Source: Topomyia yanbarensis (lineage: Eukaryota; Arthropoda; Insecta; Diptera; Culicidae). Taken from it: a stretch of DNA of 64,000 bases. Under the pieces are notes generated by a model. That model was not told the DNA's origin. It did no database searches and saw only the letters and a list, made by a program, of their open reading frames with translations. A program made the translations under genes and the position numbers. Positions 49,075 to 58,769 of the stretch are shown here, piece by piece (position 1 is the first letter of the stretch; the number at the start of each line of letters is the position of its first letter). Location of the stretch: positions 69,419,771 through 69,483,770 of the forward strand of contig NC_080672.1 of the NCBI RefSeq assembly GCF_030247195.1. The letters are read 5' to 3'.

Positions 49075-51041
49075 CATTTTTCATTTTTCATTTTTCATTT
49101 TTCATTTTTCATTTTTCATTTTTCATTTTTCATTTTTCATTTTTCATTTTTCATTTTTCATTTTTCATTTTTCATTTTTCATTTTTCATTTTTCATTTTT
49201 CATTTTTCATTTTTCATTTTTCATTTTTCATTTTTCATTTTTCATTTTTCATTTTTCATTTTTCATTTTTCATTTTTCATTTTTCATTTTTCATTTTTCA
49301 TTTTTCATTTTTCATTTTTCATTTTTCATTTTTCATTTTTCATTTTTCATTTTTCATTTTTCATTTTTCATTTTTCATTTTTCATTTTTCATTTTTCATT
49401 TTTCATTTTTCATTTTTCATTTTTCATTTTTCATTTTTCATTTTTCATTTTTCATTTTTCATTTTTCATTTTTCATTTTTCATTTTTCATTTTTCATTTT
49501 TCATTTTTCATTTTTCATTTTTCATTTTTCATTTTTCATTTTTCATTTTTCATTTTTCATTTTTCATTTTTCATTTTTCATTTTTCATTTTTCATTTTTC
49601 ATTTTTCATTTTTCATTTTTCATTTTTCATTTTTCATTTTTCATTTTTCATTTTTCATTTTTCATTTTTCATTTTTCATTTTTCATTTTTCATTTTTCAT
49701 TTTTCATTTTTCATTTTTCATTTTTCATTTTTCATTTTTCATTTTTCATTTTTCATTTTTCATTTTTCATTTTTCATTTTTCATTTTTCATTTTTCATTT
49801 TTCATTTTTCATTTTTCATTTTTCATTTTTCATTTTTCATTTTTCATTTTTCATTTTTCATTTTTCATTTTTCATTTTTCATTTTTCATTTTTCATTTTT
49901 CATTTTTCATTTTTCATTTTTCATTTTTCATTTTTCATTTTTCATTTTTCATTTTTCATTTTTCATTTTTCATTTTTCATTTTTCATTTTTCATTTTTCA
50001 TTTTTCATTTTTCATTTTTCATTTTTCATTTTTCATTTTTCATTTTTCATTTTTCATTTTTCATTTTTCATTTTTCATTTTTCATTTTTCATTTTTCATT
50101 TTTCATTTTTCATTTTTCATTTTTCATTTTTCATTTTTCATTTTTCATTTTTCATTTTTCATTTTTCATTTTTCATTTTTCATTTTTCATTTTTCATTTT
50201 TCATTTTTCATTTTTCATTTTTCATTTTTCATTTTTCATTTTTCATTTTTCATTTTTCATTTTTCATTTTTCATTTTTCATTTTTCATTTTTCATTTTTC
50301 ATTTTTCATTTTTCATTTTTCATTTTTCATTTTTCATTTTTCATTTTTCATTTTTCATTTTTCATTTTTCATTTTTCATTTTTCATTTTTCATTTTTCAT
50401 TTTTCATTTTTCATTTTTCATTTTTCATTTTTCATTTTTCATTTTTCATTTTTCATTTTTCATTTTTCATTTTTCATTTTTCATTTTTCATTTTTCATTT
50501 TTCATTTTTCATTTTTCATTTTTCATTTTTCATTTTTCATTTTTCATTTTTCATTTTTCATTTTTCATTTTTCATTTTTCATTTTTCATTTTTCATTTTT
50601 CATTTTTCATTTTTCATTTTTCATTTTTCATTTTTCATTTTTCATTTTTCATTTTTCATTTTTCATTTTTCATTTTTCATTTTTCATTTTTCATTTTTCA
50701 TTTTTCATTTTTCATTTTTCATTTTTCATTTTTCATTTTTCATTTTTCATTTTTCATTTTTCATTTTTCATTTTTCATTTTTCATTTTTCATTTTTCATT
50801 TTTCATTTTTCATTTTTCATTTTTCATTTTTCATTTTTCATTTTTCATTTTTCATTTTTCATTTTTCATTTTTCATTTTTCATTTTTCATTTTTCATTTT
50901 TCATTTTTCATTTTTCATTTTTCATTTTTCATTTTTCATTTTTCATTTTTCATTTTTCATTTTTCATTTTTCATTTTTCATTTTTCATTTTTCATTTTTC
51001 ATTTTTCATTTTTCATTTTTCATTTTTCATTTTTCATTTTT
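49075..51041 (+). repeat. Heptamer satellite block 2a: (CATTTTT)281, no indels
   Basis: This is 1,967 bp, exactly 281 units in phase with block 1. The unit differs from block 1 by one G-to-A change, and the switch is abrupt at 49,075. Forward translation gives the SFFIFHF repeat. Confidence 0.97.
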
Positions 51042-54000
51042 CATTTTCATTTTTCATTTTTCATTTTTCATTTTTCATTTTTCATTTTTCATTTTTCATT
51101 TTTCATTTTTCATTTTTCATTTTCATTTTTCATTTTTCATTTTTCATTTTTCATTTTTCATTTTCATTTTTCATTTTTCATTTTTCATTTTTCATTTTTC
51201 ATTTTTCATTTTTCATTTTTCATTTTTCATTTTTCATTTTTCATTTTTCATTTTTCATTTTTCATTTTTCATTTTTCATTTTTCATTTTTCATTTTTCAT
51301 TTTTCATTTTTCATTTTTCATTTTTCATTTTTCATTTTTCATTTTTCATTTTTCATTTTTCATTTTTCATTTTTCATTTTTCATTTTTCATTTTTCATTT
51401 TTCATTTTTCATTTTTCATTTTTCATTTTTCATTTTTCATTTTTCATTTTTCATTTTTCATTTTTCATTTTTCATTTTTCATTTTTCATTTTTCATTTTT
51501 CATTTTTCATTTTTCATTTTTCATTTTTCATTTTTCATTTTTCATTTTTCATTTTTCATTTTTCATTTTTCATTTTTCATTTTTCATTTTTCATTTTTCA
51601 TTTTTCATTTTTCATTTTTCATTTTTCATTTTTCATTTTTCATTTTTCATTTTTCATTTTTCATTTTTCATTTTTCATTTTTCATTTTTCATTTTTCATT
51701 TTTCATTTTTCATTTTTCATTTTTCATTTTTCATTTTTCATTTTTCATTTTTCATTTTTCATTTTTCATTTTCATTTTTCATTTTTCATTTTTCATTTTT
51801 CATTTTTCATTTTCATTTTTCATTTTTCATTTTTCATTTTTCATTTTTCATTTTTCATTTTCATTTTTCATTTTTCATTTTCATTTTTCATTTTTCATTT
51901 TTCATTTTTCATTTTTCATTTTTCATTTTTCATTTTTCATTTTTCATTTTCATTTTTCATTTTTCATTTTTCATTTTTCATTTTTCATTTTTCATTTTTC
52001 ATTTTTCATTTTTTCATTTTTCATTTTCATTTTTCATTTTTCATTTTTCATTTTTCATTTTTCATTTTTCATTTTTCATTTTTCATTTTTCATTTTTCAT
52101 TTTTCATTTTTCATTTTTCATTTTTCATTTTTCATTTTTCATTTTTCATTTTTCATTTTTCATTTTTCATTTTTCATTTTTCATTTTTCATTTTTCATTT
52201 TTCATTTTCATTTTTCATTTTTCATTTTTCATTTTTCATTTTTCATTTTTCATTTTTCATTTTTCATTTTTCATTTTTCATTTTTCATTTTTCATTTTTC
52301 ATTTTTCATTTTTCATTTTTCATTTTTCATTTTTCATTTTTCATTTTTCATTTTTCATTTTTCATTTTTCATTTTTCATTTTTCATTTTTCATTTTTCAT
52401 TTTTCATTTTTCATTTTTCATTTTTCATTTTTCATTTTTCATTTTTCATTTTTCATTTTTCATTTTTCATTTTTCATTTTTCATTTTCATTTTTCATTTT
52501 TCATTTTCATTTTTCATTTTTCATTTTTCATTTTTCATTTTTCATTTTTCATTTTTCATTTTTCATTTTTCATTTTTCATTTTTCATTTTTCATTTTTCA
52601 TTTTTCATTTTTCATTTTTCATTTTTCATTTTTCATTTTTCATTTTTCATTTTTCATTTTTCATTTTTCATTTTTCATTTTTCATTTTTCATTTTTCATT
52701 TTTCATTTTTCATTTTTCATTTTTCATTTTTCATTTTTCATTTTTCATTTTTCATTTTTCATTTTTCATTTTTCATTTTCATTTTTCATTTTTCATTTTT
52801 CATTTTCATTTTTCATTTTCATTTTTCATTTTCATTTTTCATTTTTCATTTTTCATTTTTCATTTTTCATTTTTCATTTTTCATTTTTCATTTTTCATTT
52901 TCATTTTTCATTTTTCATTTTCATTTTTCATTTTTCATTTTTCATTTTTCATTTTTCATTTTTCATTTTTCATTTTTCATTTTTCATTTTTCATTTTTCA
53001 TTTTTCATTTTTCATTTTTCATTTTTCATTTTTCATTTTTCATTTTTCATTTTTCATTTTTCATTTTTCATTTTTCATTTTTCATTTTTCATTTTTCATT
53101 TTTCATTTTTCATTTTTCATTTTTCATTTTTCATTTTTCATTTTTCATTTTTCATTTTTCATTTTTCATTTTTCATTTTTCATTTTTCATTTTTCATTTT
53201 TCATTTTTCATTTTCATTTTTCATTTTTCATTTTTCATTTTTCATTTTTCATTTTTCATTTTTCATTTTCATTTTTCATTTTTCATTTTTCATTTTTCAT
53301 TTTTCATTTTTCATTTTTCATTTTTCATTTTTCATTTTTCATTTTTCATTTTTCATTTTTCATTTTTCATTTTTCATTTTTCATTTTTCATTTTTCATTT
53401 TTCATTTTTCATTTTTCATTTTTCATTTTTCATTTTTCATTTTTCATTTTTCATTTTTCATTTTTCATTTTTCATTTTTCATTTTTCATTTTCATTTTTC
53501 ATTTTTCATTTTTCATTTTTCATTTTTCATTTTTCATTTTTCATTTTTCATTTTTCATTTTTCATTTTTCATTTTTCATTTTTCATTTTTCATTTTTCAT
53601 TTTTCATTTTTCATTTTTCATTTTCATTTTTCATTTTTCATTTTTCATTTTTCATTTTTCATTTTTCATTTTTCATTTTTCATTTTTCATTTTTCATTTT
53701 TCATTTTTCATTTTTCATTTTTCATTTTTCATTTTTCATTTTTCATTTTTCATTTTTCATTTTTCATTTTTCATTTTTCATTTTTCATTTTTCATTTTTT
53801 CATTTTTCATTTTTCATTTTTCATTTTTCATTTTTCATTTTTCATTTTTCATTTTTCATTTTTCATTTTTCATTTTTCATTTTTCATTTTTCATTTTTCA
53901 TTTTTCATTTTTCATTTTTCATTTTTCATTTTTCATTTTTCATTTTTCATTTTTCATTTTTCATTTTTCATTTTTCATTTTTCATTTTTCATTTTTCATT

Positions 54001-54829
54001 TTTCATTTTTCATTTTTCATTTTTCATTTTCATTTTTCATTTTCATTTTTCATTTTTCATTTTTCATTTTTCATTTTTCATTTTTCATTTTTCATTTTTC
54101 ATTTTTCATTTTTCATTTTTCATTTTTCATTTTTCATTTTTCATTTTTCATTTTTCATTTTTCATTTTTCATTTTTCATTTTTCATTTTTCATTTTTCAT
54201 TTTTCATTTTTCATTTTTCATTTTTCATTTTTCATTTTTCATTTTTCATTTTTCATTTTTCATTTTTCATTTTTCATTTTTCATTTTTCATTTTTCATTT
54301 TTCATTTTTCATTTTTCATTTTTCATTTTTCATTTTTCATTTTTCATTTTCATTTTTCATTTTTCATTTTTCATTTTTCATTTTTCATTTTTCATTTTTC
54401 ATTTTTCATTTTTCATTTTTCATTTTTCATTTTTCATTTTTCATTTTTCATTTTTCATTTTTCATTTTTCATTTTTCATTTTTCATTTTTCATTTTTCAT
54501 TTTTCATTTTTCATTTTTCATTTTTCATTTTTCATTTTTCATTTTTCATTTTTCATTTTTCATTTTTCATTTTTCATTTTTCATTTTTCATTTTTCATTT
54601 TTCATTTTTCATTTTTCATTTTTCATTTTTCATTTTTCATTTTTCATTTTTCATTTTTCATTTTTCATTTTTCATTTTCATTTTTCATTTTTCATTTTTC
54701 ATTTTTCATTTTTCATTTTTCATTTTTCATTTTTCATTTTTTCATTTTTCATTTTTCATTTTTCATTTTTCATTTTTCATTTTCTTCATTTTCATTTTTC
54801 ATTTTTCATTTTTCATTTTTCATTTTTCA
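51042..54829 (+). repeat. Heptamer satellite block 2b: CATTTTT with length variants
   Basis: The same unit as block 2a, but interspersed with about 25 six-base units (CATTTT) and about three eight-base units (CATTTTTT, near 52,010, 53,797 and 54,739). The first six-base unit starts at 51,042. An irregular TTCTTCATTTTC lies at about 54,782. Slippage variants are confined to this distal part of the satellite. Confidence 0.95.
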
Positions 54830-54833
54830 GTTC

Positions 54834-55022
54834 CTTGTTACTTGTTACTTGTTACTTGTTACTTGTTACTTGTTACTTGTTACTTGTTACTTGTTACTTG
54901 TTACTTGTTACTTGTTACTTGTTACTTGTTACTTGTTACTTGTTACTTGTTACTTGTTACTTGTTACTTGTTACTTGTTACTTGTTACTTGTTACTTGTT
55001 ACTTGTTACTTGTTACTTGTTA
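54834..55022 (+). repeat. Heptamer satellite block 3: (CTTGTTA)27
   Basis: This is 189 bp, exactly 27 identical units. It is joined to block 2b through CAGTTC at about 54,828-54,833. The unit differs at several positions from CATTTTT but keeps the length of seven. Confidence 0.96.
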
Positions 55023-55078
55023 CTTGTTCTTTGTTCCTTGCTCATTGCTCATTGTTCATCGTTCATTTTTCATTTAAC
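55023..55078 (+). repeat. Graded single-copy heptamers at satellite right edge
   Basis: The eight consecutive heptamers are CTTGTTC, TTTGTTC, CTTGCTC, ATTGCTC, ATTGTTC, ATCGTTC, ATTTTTC and ATTTAAC. Neighbouring units mostly differ by one or two bases, linking the CTTGTTA unit back to the ATTTTTC (= CATTTTT) unit while the 7-bp phase is kept. Confidence 0.9.
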
Positions 55079-55156
55079 TTTTTTTTGTTTTGGTTTTATT
55101 CTTTATCTCATTTATATGATTTTTTGTCCATTTCATTTCATTTCATTTTTTTTAAT

Positions 55157-55286
55157 GGGGTGTGCGTGGCGTAGTTGGTAAATCACCTGGGTTCGAGTCT
55201 CGCAATTTTTTCATAAGAGATTTTTCTAACCCGAAGAGGCGAATGACTTTAACGTTAAAACCTCTATAATCCAAATAAAAAAAATC
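55157..55286 (+). mobile_element. tRNA-derived SINE
   Basis: A-box-like TGGCGTAGTTGG at 55,167-55,178 and B-box-like GGTTCGAGTC at 55,190-55,199 lie only 11 bases apart, so most of the anticodon arm is deleted. The tail 'GTTAAAACCTCTATAATCC' plus A-rich end matches the other SINE copies. It sits immediately to the right of the satellite in AT-rich repeat text. Confidence 0.75.
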
Positions 55287-55634
55287 AATTTTATTAATTC
55301 TATTTAATTTCATTTATCTACATTTTGTTTTATTTACTTTCATTTAATTTCATTTTGTTTCATTTCATTTTACTTAATTTTATTTCATTTTGTTTCGTTT
55401 CATTTTATTTATTTTTTTTTATTTCATTTTGTTTTATTTCATTTTATTTTGTTGTATTTTATTTCATATTATTTTATTTTGTACTGTTTTATTTTATTTT
55501 ATTTCAGCTTATTTTTTTTATTTGATTTTTTTTTATACCAGGGAAACTGGAACGACCACTTTGTTTCACAATATGAAAGATTGTTTTTTAGTCGCGAATT
55601 TCTGGCAAAAATATTGATTTTGCATCAAATGGCC

Positions 55635-55666
55635 GACGTTTCGAAGGATCATCCCTTCATCTTCAG
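55635..55666 (-). ncRNA. Hammerhead-ribozyme-like motif (Penelope type)
   Basis: On the minus strand the order is CTGAAGA (55,666-55,660), a stem GAAGG/CCTTC (55,658-55,654 with 55,647-55,643) closing a six-base loop GATGAT, then GAAACGTC (55,642-55,635). This fits the hammerhead core CTGANGA - stem II - GAAA followed by a minimal stem III and a GTC cleavage-type triplet, as known from Penelope-like elements. One or two extra bases lie between CTGAAGA and the stem. The motif sits in a roughly 160-bp insert of non-array sequence. Whether it self-cleaves is unknown. Confidence 0.45.
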
Positions 55667-55766
55667 GACAGAACGACTGCTCTTTATTTAATTTTATTTT
55701 ATGTTATTTTACTACATTTTATTTTATTTTACTTTATTTCATTTTATTTTATTTCTTATTCAATTA

Positions 55767-56169
55767 CAGTGAAGACCCGATTTATCTCCCCCCGGTTTTA
55801 TCAGCTTTTTGACCCGATTTTTTCAGCTTCGTATGAAAATTGATAGTTTGATGGACTCTAGCACGCAAACCAACTTGAATTCGAGTAAATTTCTTTCTTG
55901 AGTATACTTTTCGTATCTTGAAGATCCGAAATATGCAAAAGAATTTTTTTTTAATTTTTTTATGAATTTTGCACTGTTACTCTCTTAAGGAAAATTTAAA
56001 CAAAATAATCAGAAAGGGTTATGATGCTACATCTAGGGCCTAAAGAAGAATACTTCATAAGCTTCGGTTACTTAAAAAAAAAGAAAAATATATGTCCAGA
56101 TTTTATCAATGTCCCTGTTTTATCAGCCTATAATTCTCCAAAGGGGCTGATAAAAACGGGTTTTTACTG
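55767..56169. mobile_element. pogo/Tigger-like MITE
   Basis: The left end CAGTGAAGACCCGATTTATC and the right end on the opposite strand CAGTAAAAACCCGTTTTTATC-like (first 13 bases CAGTAAAAACCCG) are inverted copies. The left flank is TA (55,765-55,766), whereas the right flank is TT, probably a mutated TA. CAGT-starting TIRs with TA duplication are typical of pogo within Tc1/mariner. The 403-bp element has a further internal 'TTTTATCAGC' word near each end. No transposase. Confidence 0.62.
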
Positions 56170-56600
56170 TTCTTTAAATAATTCTCTCATTTTATTGAAT
56201 TAATTTATTTTATTCACAGACTTAGATCGCATGGATTTTATGTTATCTTTTATTTATGAATTTTAATAATTTTATTGATTTATTCGTATCTGCATATATT
56301 AGTTTTATTCATTCATTTCCTTTTTAATCATATTTGTTCTATTTTTTAATTTGATTTATTTATAAATATTAGCTCGATTCATATTAATTTTTATTCGTTT
56401 TCTTCATACTTGCCTTTCTCATTTTATTCATATAGTTAACTCTATTTCTCTTAGTGATTTTATATAGTTTATAATTTTATTCGATATTTTATTCGTGTAG
56501 GACTTGAAACTGTGCGAGTTCTAGTTTTGGTTGTTCCATTTATTATCTCATTTTGCACGTTTTTTCATTTCATAATTTTTTTGTATATGTGTTTCTTTGC

Positions 56601-57212
56601 TTTTTGTCATTTTTTCAATTTGCTCTATTTTGTCAATTTTTCTGCTATTTTGTTTTTTAGAAGCTAATTTGAGAAAGTTTCTAATTTAGGAAAAAATAAC
56701 TCAGGCACTTTTAAACCCAAATTCTCGATAAACAGGTCATCAGATGCGGAAGTAACTGTTCTCTTAAAATCTTTATTGGAGCAAAAATACTTCTTTATAA
56801 ATTTTTTGAGCAATTTATATACATTTCATGAAAAAAAATCGCAAAATAATGGTTATCTTTGTATTGTTGCTTTAAAACTACATAGTATTTTTAACAAAAG
56901 AAAATAACATAGCCTAACGTTGAAAAGGTCCATTCTTTATCTCTCTTAAACGATTAAAAGATTGAAAATCGACAGTGCAGCTAATTTTATAAAGGCAGGA
57001 GTTCCAGAAAAATTATTACGATAAATCAATTTTGAGAATTTATTAAACTGTTCAATCGTGCTTCTGTGTCGCATTTCACCGGTCCTGCAACCCTTTACTA
57101 CATCACTTGTAAAGTACGTTCATTGTTTTATTTCGTAGCACCACGTAATTTCTTTAATGAGATTTTTCCTTTTTTTGAACATGAGCAGTCCTTTTTAATA
57201 CTAATGTTGTAC
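56601..57212. other. AT-rich stretch, nothing recognised
   Basis: No gene or repeat ends seen. Confidence 0.4.
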
Positions 57213-57220
57213 TTGTGTAT

Positions 57221-57727
57221 TTGGGTTGCAGTTATTTTTGCGATGTTCGAATTTCGTCCATCTCAGGCCAAAAAATGCGTCAACGCATGAAAAATAAAAA
57301 CTCTGCAAAATTTGAGGGAAATTGGACCATTTTATCATTTTTTAATTGAAGTTTTATATGGGAAATAAATGTATGTTTTACGTTTTATATGAAAACTCAT
57401 AACGCACCTCAAGCGCACCATGGAAGAGTTCAAACGGAAAGTTTTCGGATATTTAACTTTTTTTAAATGTTGGTTTAACAAAATTTTTAGTGTGCACGAA
57501 CTCTACCAAGTGTCAAAATTTTTCGATTACATTGAAAAGTTATGAATATTCATAAAAACCTTGAAAAAATGCGTGCATTTCCCATATAAAACTAAAATCA
57601 CTTTGGTGCATATTTCAAAATGGTCCAATTTCGCTCAAATTTTGCCCATGTATTTTTTGAAATTTTCTTTTATTTTTTGACCAGCGATGGGCAAAATTCC
57701 TACATCGCAAAAATAACAGCCACTCTA
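57221..57727. mobile_element. hAT-type MITE with 8-bp TSD
   Basis: The left end TTGGGTTGCAGTTATTTTTG and the right end (opposite strand) TAGAGTGGCTGTTATTTTTG align without gaps for at least 25 bases. Further inward the arms also match, for example 'AATTGGACCATTTT' on the left against its complement near 57,620. The flanking octamers TTGTGTAT (57,213-57,220) and GTGTGTAT (57,728-57,735) match in 7 of 8 positions. The terminus and TSD length fit hAT. The element is 507 bp and has no ORF. Confidence 0.7.
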
Positions 57728-57735
57728 GTGTGTAT

Positions 57736-58465
57736 TTTGTGTTACTGTGTTTAGCTGTAATGATGCGCTGGATGGGTCATCACACCACTACTCAACTAAC
57801 GAGTTCGATTTAAAAATGTGAATAATTAGTCAAAGAAAAAGGTAGTAATGTAGAATGTAGTGCAGTTGGTTTTAATGTGGGCCATGGACTATCTAATAAA
57901 TAGAGGGAGTAGTTTATCTACAATTCCGGTCATCACAGCATGTAACAAGTATACTCAATATCTGTAACTGTGTATGAGATGTGACACTTGATTACTTGAC
58001 AGTCCTTCTTTTCATAGGATTATGTGCTCATAGATCCCGGCTCGGATATCACATCGCATCAGCGATAGAGAAGTGGGTACAAGGCCAAGTTCCCTCCGGG
58101 TAGAGTAAAAGCAGATGAGACACTGTACCAAGTACATTAATTTGGCTTTGTTTAATTTGATAAGCTAGGATCTGACACCGGCCAGTTTATTATGCAGGGG
58201 AAATACGTATTGTTTTGTCTGAGTAGAATAACGGCTGATGTTCCTGGCTATCAACCAATAAGTGATATGTGATTAAATGGAGGTTTCAAAGAGTAAGGAA
58301 TGGCCACAAGCATTTTTTTAGATTGGGTTGGTTCTGGGCCATGGCATGGTCCATTCTCGTCGGTACGGATGTCTTCATAACTTACAAGGAAATTTATCAC
58401 TTCGCTTGAGTGGAGATGTGAGACCTGCTAGTTGTCGACTCTTTTGACCTTGGATATGTTGTCTG
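57736..58465. other. Unassigned stretch
   Basis: No domain-bearing frame or repeat recognised. Confidence 0.4.
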
Positions 58466-58769
58466 CACACCAAAAAAATCTGAATTTTGTCGTTGACGTA
58501 ATTTCAAACTTGCTATAATCTGAAATACCGAAATGACGAAATATAACCGTGTTTTGTTTAGTTTTACATGAAAGATGTACTTTTTATGCGCAGTGCCATA
58601 AAATTAGACCCTGCAACATTTTAAACAAACGCCACATGTGGAGTAAAATTACGTGACTCGCAAAATTCAACGACATGTAAAATTATAATCAAACGTAAAA
58701 CTATGTCATTTTTGATGCTCGTATATGTCATGGTCAGGAGACGTAAATTTACACGATTTTTTCTAGGTG
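58466..58769. mobile_element. Probable MITE with CAC-starting TIRs
   Basis: The left end CACACCAAAAAAATC and the right end on the opposite strand CACCTAGAAAAAATC match in most positions. Inside, both ends continue into 'AATTTTACGT'-like text, and 'GTAAAATTACGT'-like words recur at about 58,640. TIR style and size (304 bp) fit a MITE common in mosquitoes. I could not find a clear TSD, so superfamily is unassigned. Confidence 0.5.

Larger units (their letters stand above)
55287..56600 (+). repeat. Degenerate TTTTATTTCATTT-like array, right flank of satellite
   Basis: Words such as TTTTATTTCA and ATTTTATTTTA predominate, and the array is interrupted by a Penelope-like fragment (about 55,530-55,690) and a pogo-like MITE (55,767-56,169). 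Short Phe/Leu/Tyr-rich frames at 55,325-55,691 are composition artefacts. Confidence 0.65.

Noticed and set aside
46085..49084. 999- and 992-codon KNEKRKT repeat proteins on the minus strand
   Set aside because: Same satellite artefact; both overlap fully with each other and with the forward ORFs.
46058..55078. Telomeric repeat
   Set aside because: The unit is not TTAGG or any known telomeric motif, and it is interior to the window with ordinary sequence on both sides. Dipterans also lack TTAGG telomeres.
45960..55181. 3,073-codon and 3,045-codon ORFs as giant transmembrane-like proteins
   Set aside because: They are translations of a stop-free 7-bp tandem repeat; all frames are open and the residues simply cycle with a 7-residue period.
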